DNA from: Thermoplasmata archaeon
GTDB lineage: Archaea; Thermoplasmatota; Thermoplasmata; Lutacidiplasmatales; UBA184
Direction of reading: 5' to 3'
DNA length: 5,382 bases
Assembly: GCA_021798415.1 (NCBI GenBank)
Contig: JAJZGO010000105.1
Location: 1-5,382, forward strand
The notes beneath the pieces were generated by a model. The model was not told the origin of the DNA, did not search any database, and saw only the letters and a list, made by a program, of their open reading frames with translations. A program made the translations under genes and the position numbers. Positions 1 to 4,884 of the stretch are shown one piece after another (the first letter of the stretch is position 1; each line of letters opens with the position of its first letter).

Positions 1-27
1 CGTCGGCGACCGACCTGCATCCCGAGT

Positions 28-47
28 GCGGGGAGGCCGATCCCCGC
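28..47. terminator. Perfect 7-bp hairpin downstream of the small basic ORF
   Basis: GCGGGGA at 28-34 and TCCCCGC at 41-47 are exact reverse complements around a 6-base loop (GGCCGA). The hairpin lies about 20 bases past the stop of the minus-strand ORF that ends at 68, so it could end the transcript that begins at the membrane-protein or phosphoribosyltransferase gene. There is no T-run on either side, so it is not a classical intrinsic terminator. A minus-strand ATG at 20-18 follows directly and could begin another gene beyond the left edge, but too little is visible to call one. Confidence 0.3.
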
Positions 48-67
48 TCAACGAACGAGCCGACCGC

Positions 68-205
68 TCACTCGGAGGTCGGGGTCGGCCCGGTCCGCGC
101 TTCGGCGGTCTCCCGCTCTCCGAGCAGCTCGAGCGCTCGACGGGTCTTGTGCGCGCCCTTCTTCTTCCGTTTCGACCGGACCCGGTGGTGTCCGCGTGTG
201 GTCAA
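68..205 (-). CDS. Hypothetical small basic protein, 45 aa
   Basis: I do not recognise this protein. The frame runs from a TTG at 205 to a TGA at 68 and gives 45 residues. The N-terminal half is strongly basic, with the cluster RSKRKKKGAHKTRR at about residues 9-22, followed by a short likely helix (ALELLGERE) and a Thr/Pro-rich tail ending TPTSE. Support for coding: nearly every third base in the main part is G or C, more than at the first codon position, as in the real genes here; GGAG sits 4 bases before the TTG; and it follows the phosphoribosyltransferase stop (261) by 55 bases on the same strand, so it could be the last gene of that transcript. Against: it is short, has no ATG, and no family is apparent. 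A nucleic-acid-binding role would fit the charge but is only a guess. Confidence 0.42.
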   Translation of the reverse strand: MTTRGHHRVRSKRKKKGAHKTRRALELLGERETAEARTGPTPTSE

Positions 206-260
206 CGTTCTCCCCCCGTCACGTGTCGGCGATCGCGGTCGAGCGCGGGCGGACCCGGCC

Positions 261-941
261 TCACGCGACGTGGGTCGAGGGGACCTCGGGCGCGCGACCG
301 AGACGGCGCTCGACCTCCTCGTCGCTCACCTGGTCGAACCGTCGGTACCACTGCCCGACCGCGAAGAACAGGTCCGGGACGAGGACCGACACGACCTCGT
401 CCGCCTCGCGCTCGAGCTGACGCAGGGTGTCTCGGGGGGTGACGCCGAGCGCGACCACCACGCGGCTCGGGTGCTGGGACCGGACCGACCGTATCGCCGC
501 GAGCAACGTGCCGCCGGTCGCGACGCCGTCGTCCACGAGGATCACGACCCGGTTCCGAAGGTCGGGTCGCGGTCGGTCCCCCCGGTAGGCCCGGGCCCGG
601 CGTTGGATCTCCTCGAGCTCTTCGGCGATCGTCGGCTCGAGGTCGCGAAGCGTGTAGCCGGCTGCGCGCACGCGGTCGGCGTCGAGATACCGCGTACCGT
701 CCTCGACCAGGGCGCCGAGACCGTATTCGGGATTCGACGGCGCCCCGACCTTGCGGACGATCAGCACGTCGAGCGGGACCCCGAGACGACGCGCGATCTC
801 GTCCGCGACCGGCACGCCTCCGCGGGGAAGGGCCAGCACCACGGGATGCTGGTCCCGGTACCCGAGGAGTCGGGCCGCGAGGCGTTCTCCCGCCTCTTGG
901 CGGTCTTGCAGCATTTCCGAGCCGGAGCGACCGCTCGCCAT
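261..941 (-). CDS. COG1926-type phosphoribosyltransferase
   Basis: A predicted phosphoribosyltransferase of the type I fold, 226 aa. The PRPP-binding loop is VILVDDGVATGG at residues 133-144, with the two Asp residues and the GVATGG phosphate loop intact. Other hallmarks of the COG1926 family are the N-terminal DRQEAG (13-18), ALPRGGVPVA (37-46), VRKVGAPSNPEYGLGA (62-77) and, near the C-terminus, FFAVGQWYRRF followed by SDEEV. The natural substrate of this family is not established; salvage of a base is an inference from the fold. The ATG at 941 is chosen because family similarity begins right after it (the ATG at 914 is also possible). The frame stays open to an ATG at 1082, but those 47 residues are Arg/Pro-rich and cover a promoter-like box. 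No clear Shine-Dalgarno precedes 941, so the mRNA may be nearly leaderless. In other genomes this family often accompanies an alpha/beta hydrolase like the one at 4833-5382. Confidence 0.92.
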   Translation of the reverse strand: MASGRSGSEMLQDRQEAGERLAARLLGYRDQHPVVLALPRGGVPVADEIARRLGVPLDVLIVRKVGAPSNPEYGLGALVEDGTRYLDADRVRAAGYTLRDLEPTIAEELEEIQRRARAYRGDRPRPDLRNRVVILVDDGVATGGTLLAAIRSVRSQHPSRVVVALGVTPRDTLRQLEREADEVVSVLVPDLFFAVGQWYRRFDQVSDEEVERRLGRAPEVPSTHVA

Positions 942-974
942 ACCGGATTGCCCGGAAATCCCATGCAAGCCAGG

Positions 975-986
975 GCCGTTAATCTG
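975..986 (-). promoter_or_regulatory. A/T-rich promoter-like box before the phosphoribosyltransferase
   Basis: On the minus strand CAGATTAACGGC stands out as A/T-rich in a GC-rich gap. It lies about 38-43 bases upstream of the ATG at 941. If it is an archaeal TATA element, transcription would start around 950-955 and leave a very short leader, which agrees with the missing Shine-Dalgarno. Weak evidence: one motif, no alignment. Confidence 0.3.
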
Positions 987-1024
987 GGTGTCGAGCCGGC
1001 TTGACGGTCGTAGCCTTGGGGGAA

Positions 1025-1046
1025 CGGACCTCGGCTGACGGGTCCG
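1025..1046 (-). terminator. 6-bp hairpin after the membrane-protein gene
   Basis: CGGACC (1025-1030) and GGTCCG (1041-1046) pair perfectly around a 10-base loop. The hairpin begins about 40 bases past the minus-strand stop at 1087, in the 145-base gap before the phosphoribosyltransferase. It may separate the two transcripts. There is no T-tract, and a 6-bp stem in such GC-rich DNA can arise by chance. Confidence 0.25.
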
Positions 1047-1086
1047 ACCCAGGGACACAGGAGGTTCGCCGGCGTTCGTCATCGCG

Positions 1087-1626
1087 CTAGATCGCTTCGA
1101 GGGCGACCTCGCGCCGCAGGAGCCCGGTGACCGTGTCCGCGGTCTCGGTCTGTGCGAACACCTCCGGGCCGAGCCGCTTTCGGTCGATGGCCACGAGATG
1201 GTCGTAGAGCCACTCGAACTCGTGAAAGACGAGCGGGTCGTGCAACGTTGTCCGCAACTGCTCGATCAAATCGACCGGTTTGCGCAGGGCGGTGTAGTAC
1301 CCTTCGACCCACGTGCCGAACGCCTCCCAGACGAGGTCTATGTCGAGGACCTTCCGGTGGGTGAGCGCGCCCACGAGCTCGAAGAACGAGACGACCTCGA
1401 CGTTCGCGATGTCGTCGTGCGCCAGCCGCAGGAGTCGGTCCGCGAGATGCCGGCGGGCGGCCCGCATCCGCTGTCCGTCGAACCGCTCCCGCAGCGCCAT
1501 CACGGCGTTCGCCGAATTGAGTCGCTGGGCCTCCCGGGTCTGCCAATACATCACGACCAGAGTGCCGACGACGAGCGCCCACGTTCCTCCAACGGACCAC
1601 AGTGTGATGTTGAACCAGTCGACCAT
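1087..1626 (-). CDS. One-pass membrane protein, DUF4760-like
   Basis: The protein has 179 aa. Residues 5-28 form a single hydrophobic segment (FNITLWSVGGTW..., ending ...VVMYW), probably a membrane anchor with a tiny N-terminal tail. The rest is a charged, mostly helical domain: an Arg-rich stretch at 42-68 (MALRERFDGQRMRAARRHLADRL overall), then SFFELVGALTHRKVLDIDLV (80-99), WEAFGTWVEGYYTALR (100-115) and HEFEWLYDHL (135-144). This order, with a hydrophobic anchor, an FFE-x-vG motif and paired aromatic helices, resembles the uncharacterised DUF4760 family; I assign it by eye with moderate certainty and no function is known to me. The ATG at 1626 is chosen because GAGGG lies 6 bases upstream and because it begins the membrane segment. 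The open frame continues to 2085, but that part is Arg/Pro-rich and not protein-like. It is divergent from the uridine phosphorylase gene across 436 bases. Confidence 0.85.
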   Translation of the reverse strand: MVDWFNITLWSVGGTWALVVGTLVVMYWQTREAQRLNSANAVMALRERFDGQRMRAARRHLADRLLRLAHDDIANVEVVSFFELVGALTHRKVLDIDLVWEAFGTWVEGYYTALRKPVDLIEQLRTTLHDPLVFHEFEWLYDHLVAIDRKRLGPEVFAQTETADTVTGLLRREVALEAI

Positions 1627-2062
1627 GGCCGTCCCTCTACCCCGACCCCTTCCGCGGGAGGAACCGCCGGACGAGGAGAACCTTTTGGTCGGGTCGGGCC
1701 GGGGGGGGACCGTGGCGGGCCCGGCTTCCGCGGGGGAGGCAAGAGCGGCGTTCGTTTGGGGCCACCGAGCCGGCGCGCTTACCCGAGTCGACGATCGCCG
1801 GCCCGCCCGCATTCGGGGGGGTGCCGGAAGGATCCTCCTCGCGGGTGCGAGCGTTCCGATGCACGACACGTGGCCCGAGGCGATGACCCCGCGCGCCCCC
1901 CATGCCGGGGCGGGACGCACCGGCACCTCGGAAGGATGGTCTCTCACCCGGTGAAGGCGCCGTGCGGCACTCTCCCGGCCGGCTCCGGTCAACCGGGGTT
2001 GACACAACCCGTAAGTTGTCGGTAGCCCTTGGACCTTCGTGGCCCGTCCGCGGAGTCCGGGC
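1627..2062. promoter_or_regulatory. Divergent gene-free control region, 436 bases
   Basis: This stretch lies between the divergent starts at 1626 (minus) and 2063 (plus). I see no convincing gene: open frames cross it, but their translations are Arg/Pro/Gly-rich and lack ribosome sites. On the minus strand GACCAAAAGGTTC (about 1677-1689) is the most A-rich stretch and may be the promoter box of the membrane-protein gene. On the plus strand CGCTTACCCG (1776-1785) resembles the CCTTATCC box before asnA, but no gene follows closely. That box sits in the loop of a long inverted repeat (GCCGGCG 1769-1775, CGCCGGC 1796-1802). The right end holds the inverted-repeat cluster listed separately. Confidence 0.5.
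1985..2019. promoter_or_regulatory. Cluster of three inverted repeats upstream of uridine phosphorylase
   Basis: Three dyads are packed into 35 bases. CCGGT-CA-ACCGG occupies 1985-1996. GTCAACC-GG-GGTTGAC occupies 1988-2003 and overlaps the first. ACAAC-CCGTAA-GTTGT occupies 2004-2019 and abuts the second. The cluster ends 43 bases before the ATG at 2063, where a promoter or operator would be expected. It may bind a dimeric regulator of the phosphorylase gene, or act on both divergent genes. All pairings are exact by reading; function is inferred. Confidence 0.45.
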
Positions 2063-2803
2063 ATGTCTCCTCCCGGACGGGCCACCTACCACTTGGGAAT
2101 CCGACCGGGCGCGATGCCGGCCCGGGTCCTTCTCACGGGCGACCCCGCCCGGGCGCGGCGGGTCGCGGAGTCCTGGAGCACGTCCACCGCCCTCGCCGAG
2201 CACCGGGAGTTCTCGAGCTACGCCGGGAGATACCGAGGGATGGCGCTCGGCGTCGTCAGCACCGGCATCGGCGGCCCCGCGATGGCGATCGCCGTCGAGG
2301 AGCTCGCTCGCCTCGGGGCGACGACCCTCCTTCGCGTGGGCAGCTCGGGGGCGGTCGCCCCGTCCGTCCGTGCGGGCGACCTCGTGATCACGTCCGCGAG
2401 CGGTCGGTTCGACGGGGCGAGTCGAGCGTACGCCCCCCCGGGGTACCCGGCGGTCGCGAGCCCCGAGGTCGTGCGAGCGCTCGAGAGCGCCGCGACGCGG
2501 CACCGGGCCCGATTCCACGTCGGGACCACCGCGTCGGTCGACACGTTCTACCTCGAACAGGGACGACCCGGGTTCGGGGGGTACCTTCCCGCGGACCTCC
2601 GCGACGCCCGCGAGCGGCTGCGCCGGCTGAACTTCCTGAACATCGAGATGGAGACGGCGACGTTGCTCACGATCGCCGGCGTCTACGGGCTGCGCGCGGG
2701 CGCCGTCTGCGCCGTCTTCGGCGAACGGCGGGACGGCACTCCTCTTCCGCGCGGAGAGGAGACGGCGATCCGCGTCGCCAACGAAGCGCTCGCGACGCTC
2801 TGA
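2063..2803 (+). CDS. udp: Uridine phosphorylase
   Basis: Cytosolic pyrimidine-salvage enzyme of the PNP/UDP phosphorylase family: uridine plus phosphate gives uracil plus ribose-1-phosphate. At 246 aa it is close to the E. coli enzyme (253 aa), and key residues fall at nearly the same numbers: GDPAR (G26, R30), HREF (R48), STGIGGP (66-72), R91 with the GSSG phosphate loop (93-96), GRFDGAS (114-120), TASVDTFY (156-163), then Q166 and R168, the Gln-x-Arg pair that reads uracil in true uridine phosphorylases, and IEMETATLLT (194-203) with the ribose-binding Glu-Met-Glu. One difference is Ser-Ser at 94-95 where E. coli has Thr-Thr, a conservative change. The ATG at 2063 is chosen over an in-frame GTG at 2039 because GGAG lies 7 bases upstream and similarity starts at YHLGIRPG. 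It is followed by asnA after 120 bases on the same strand. Confidence 0.93.
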   Translation: MSPPGRATYHLGIRPGAMPARVLLTGDPARARRVAESWSTSTALAEHREFSSYAGRYRGMALGVVSTGIGGPAMAIAVEELARLGATTLLRVGSSGAVAPSVRAGDLVITSASGRFDGASRAYAPPGYPAVASPEVVRALESAATRHRARFHVGTTASVDTFYLEQGRPGFGGYLPADLRDARERLRRLNFLNIEMETATLLTIAGVYGLRAGAVCAVFGERRDGTPLPRGEETAIRVANEALATL

Positions 2804-2824
2804 GCGGTCGTCCCGATCTCGCGA

Positions 2825-2842
2825 GACGCGGCGGGTCGCGTC
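2825..2842 (+). terminator. 6-bp hairpin after udp
   Basis: GACGCG (2825-2830) pairs exactly with CGCGTC (2837-2842) around a 6-base loop, 21 bases past the udp stop. It may end the udp transcript before the separate asnA promoter. No T-run follows, so the assignment is tentative. Confidence 0.3.
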
Positions 2843-2878
2843 CCCCACCGGCGCGCGGTGTGGACGTTGATTGACGAG

Positions 2879-2890
2879 GCCCTTATCCTC
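2879..2890 (+). promoter_or_regulatory. TATA-like box before asnA
   Basis: GCCCTTATCCTC is the clearest A/T-containing box in the 120-base udp-asnA gap. Its core TTAT ends 37 bases before the ATG at 2924. An archaeal start site about 25 bases downstream would leave a leader of roughly 15 bases. It argues that asnA has its own promoter and is not simply cotranscribed with udp. Confidence 0.38.
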
Positions 2891-2923
2891 CCGCCGGCGG
2901 AAACGGACGACCGGGGCGGGACC

Positions 2924-4057
2924 ATGCAAGCCGAGAAGAGAGCCGACCTCGCCGGCCCGGGGATCGGAAACTACACGGACGTTGAGAAGGCGCTGCCGGA
3001 CGACTATCGTTCGCTTCTGAGCCCCCGCGACACGCAGCGGGCGGTCTTCGCGGTGAAGTCGTACATCGAGGAGAACCTCGCGCGGGAGCTCGGGCTCACG
3101 ATGGTCCAGGTCCCGCTGATCGTGGAGGCCGAGAGCGGCGTCAACGACCTCCTGGACCGGGACGGGTCGCGCACGCCGATCCAGTTCCACATCTCGAACG
3201 ACCGCAACGTCCATCCGGTGGAGGCCCAGGTCGTCCAGGCCGCCACCAAGTGGAAGCGCATGGCCCTGCGCCAGTTCGGCTTCGCGCCCGGCGAGGGCCT
3301 GATCACCGACATGCGCGCGGTCCGCAAGGACTACTTCCTGGACCACGACCACAGCGCCTACGTCGACCAGTGGGACTGGGAGAAGGCGATCACCGAGAAG
3401 GAGCGCACGCTCGACTACCTCAAGGGGACGGTACGCTCGATCTGGAAGGTCCTCACCGGCGCCCAGCACCACGTGCGGTCGCTCTTCCCCCCGCTCCGGG
3501 ATTCCCGGTACCCCGCGCTACCCGAGGAGATCCGGTTCCTCCACGCCGAAGAGGTCCTCGACCTCTATCCGGACCTCCCGCGCAAGCAACGGGAGACGTT
3601 GCTCGTCCAGCGGTATCCCGCGGTCTTCATCATCGGGATCGGCTGGCCGCTCCGGGACGGCTACCCGCACGAGATGCGGGCCGCCGACTACGACGACTGG
3701 GCGACCGAGACGCGGAGCGAAGGCGGCGAGGTCCGGCACGGTCTCAACGGTGACATCCTCGTCTGGAACCCCGTGACTCGGCGCCGCCACGAACTCATGT
3801 CGGGAGGCATCCGAGTAACGCCGACGACGCTCCGCCAGCAGCTCGAGATCTCGGGCCAGCTCGACTTCCTTCGGCATCCGTACCACCAGGCGATCCTTCG
3901 CGGGGAGATCCCGCTCAGCATCGGCGGCGGGATCGGCCAGGCGCGGACCCAGATGCTCCTTTTGCACAAGGCGCACATCGGTGAGGTGAGCGTGACCGTC
4001 TGGCCGAAGGTCCTCAAAGAGGTCAGCGCGAAGAAGCACATCTTCGTGCTCGAGTGA
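2924..4057 (+). CDS. asnA: Aspartate-ammonia ligase (AsnA-type asparagine synthetase)
   Basis: Ammonia-dependent asparagine synthesis from aspartate and ATP (AMP-forming), cytosolic; the fold is that of class II aminoacyl-tRNA synthetases. Family signatures run the full length: ELGLTMVQVPLIVEAESGVND (55-75), TKWKRMAL (108-115), GEGLITDMRAVRKD (123-136), YVDQWDWEKA (146-155, with the binding Gln and Asp), IIGIGWPL (236-243), DYDDW (255-259), GLNGDILVWNP (273-283), EL-x-S-x-GIRV (290-298, matching E. coli E248, S251, R255) and IGGGIGQAR (333-341, Arg matching R299). At 377 aa it exceeds the E. coli protein (330 aa) through about 30 extra N-terminal residues and a short insertion after DYDDW. 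Motif wording is closer to the Firmicutes-like branch than to E. coli, with deviations (LLDRDG for the usual DNL-x-G; MSGG for SSMG). The ATG at 2924 is preferred over an upstream in-frame start at 2858, which would include the promoter-like box. Confidence 0.96.
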   Translation: MQAEKRADLAGPGIGNYTDVEKALPDDYRSLLSPRDTQRAVFAVKSYIEENLARELGLTMVQVPLIVEAESGVNDLLDRDGSRTPIQFHISNDRNVHPVEAQVVQAATKWKRMALRQFGFAPGEGLITDMRAVRKDYFLDHDHSAYVDQWDWEKAITEKERTLDYLKGTVRSIWKVLTGAQHHVRSLFPPLRDSRYPALPEEIRFLHAEEVLDLYPDLPRKQRETLLVQRYPAVFIIGIGWPLRDGYPHEMRAADYDDWATETRSEGGEVRHGLNGDILVWNPVTRRRHELMSGGIRVTPTTLRQQLEISGQLDFLRHPYHQAILRGEIPLSIGGGIGQARTQMLLLHKAHIGEVSVTVWPKVLKEVSAKKHIFVLE

Positions 4058-4059
4058 CT

Positions 4060-4086
4060 CCGCCCGAGTACCCCGGCCTCGGGCGG
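4060..4086. terminator. 9-bp perfect hairpin between convergent genes
   Basis: CCGCCCGAG (4060-4068) is the exact reverse complement of CTCGGGCGG (4078-4086), with a 9-base loop. It fills most of the 35-base gap between the asnA stop (4057) and the minus-strand TAG (4093-4095), so the same hairpin would form at the 3' end of both transcripts. A bidirectional terminator or 3'-end stabiliser is the likely role. There is no flanking T-run. Confidence 0.5.
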
Positions 4087-4092
4087 CCGGCC

Positions 4093-4884
4093 CTAGCTCG
4101 GCGCCCGCCGGCCCAGCTGCGCGAGGTCCGCCGGGACGGTGATCCCTTCGTGGACGGCGAGGGCGACCAGGTGCTTGCACGGAAGGCGCCCGGCCCTTCG
4201 GCCGGCGACCGGGGCCCTCGACCATCGCGCCGTCCAGGCGGGACACTCGCAGCTCAACGGGTCGAGCCGCACGCGGTAGCGTCCGTTGGCGACCCACTCC
4301 CCGTCCCGCCGCTCGAGGAGGACTTCCCGCGATCGGGCGACGATGTCCTCCATGACGGCGATCCGGTGCTCGGTTCGTTCGGCGGCGGCGTGGAGACCGA
4401 CATCGAGCGCCTCACCGACCGCGTGCCGCAGCTCCGCCTCGGGCAGGGACGAAACCTCGAACGCCACCCGGTCGAACGCCCCGACGACCGGCGCGAGCCG
4501 TTCGGCGGCGCGCCCCGCGCGCCGAAGTCGGGGGAGGGACGGACCGAGGAGGAGCCGCTCGAGGAGCGGGTTCGGGCTCACGACACGCAGCGCTCGGCAG
4601 TTCGCTCGCCGGGCCTCCTCGAGCCCCCCGCGGAGCGCGGCCAGCTCGGAGAAGATGAGCGTTCGTCCGTAGCGCCGAGTCTCGCGGTGCACCTTTCCCG
4701 GACCCTGCGGTGTCGTGAGCCGCCAGCCAATCCCCGAGACGTGGGTCGTCCCCTCGAGGAGCGCGTCGACCTCGAGCGTGCATTCCGCGCGCGAGACCGG
4801 TTCGGGTGGCGGGTCGAGGCGACGCTGCGGCGTCAGGTCCCCCCTCTCCGGTCGGAAGGGGAGAGGAAGTATTTCTGGAACCAC
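4093..4884 (-). CDS. RNase H-like domain fused to a SWIM zinc finger
   Basis: Counting from a GTG at 4884 (263 aa), two parts are visible. Residues 35-165 look like an RNase HI fold: first strand CTLEVDALLEGTTHVSGIGW with Asp40 at the usual first acid, FSELAALRGGLEEA with Glu80 at the second, then VVSPNPLLERLLLG, where the third acid would be expected but Pro104 stands. Near the end PEAELRHAVGEALD resembles the final AD-x-LA helix, with Glu in place of Asp. The C-terminal part has a SWIM finger, C212-x-C214...C236-x-H238, followed by a helix (LVALAVHEG); SWIM fingers bind nucleic acid or protein. Catalysis is doubtful; a nucleic-acid-binding role is inferred. The start is uncertain: no ATG exists, and a purine-rich ribosome site favours a CTG at 4836 (247 aa). 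It lies directly downstream of the hydrolase on the same strand and probably shares its transcript. Confidence 0.85.
   Translation of the reverse strand: MVPEILPLPFRPERGDLTPQRRLDPPPEPVSRAECTLEVDALLEGTTHVSGIGWRLTTPQGPGKVHRETRRYGRTLIFSELAALRGGLEEARRANCRALRVVSPNPLLERLLLGPSLPRLRRAGRAAERLAPVVGAFDRVAFEVSSLPEAELRHAVGEALDVGLHAAAERTEHRIAVMEDIVARSREVLLERRDGEWVANGRYRVRLDPLSCECPAWTARWSRAPVAGRRAGRLPCKHLVALAVHEGITVPADLAQLGRRAPS

Noticed and set aside
28..60. tRNA fragment near the left edge
   Set aside because: The stem GCGGGGA/TCCCCGC encloses a 6-base loop without TTCRA or a 7-base anticodon loop, and no cloverleaf can be drawn around it.
942..1082. N-terminal extension of the phosphoribosyltransferase to an ATG at 1082, five bases past the upstream gene's stop
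   Set aside because: The 47 extra residues are Pro/Arg-rich with no resemblance to the family, there is no ribosome site, and the stretch contains a promoter-like box and a hairpin.
1859..1954. Small plus-strand ORF of 31 residues (MHDTWPEAMTPRAPHAG...)
   Set aside because: No clear ribosome site at a suitable distance, no recognisable domain, and biased low-complexity composition.
1999..2028. Bacterial-type promoter with TTGACA (1999-2004) as the -35 box
   Set aside because: The expected -10 position reads GTAGCC or TAGCCC, a poor match to TATAAT, and the TTGACA is explained by the inverted repeat.
1627..2085. N-terminal extension of the membrane protein through the divergent region
   Set aside because: The translation is Arg/Pro/Ser-rich and would bury the membrane anchor at residue 158; the ATG at 1626 has a GAGGG site and the gap contains promoter-like signals.
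1637..3472. Long 611-residue minus-strand open frame
   Set aside because: It is the antisense of udp and asnA; long stop-free frames opposite real genes are expected in GC-rich DNA, and its composition (Arg, Val, Asp) is that of a shadow.
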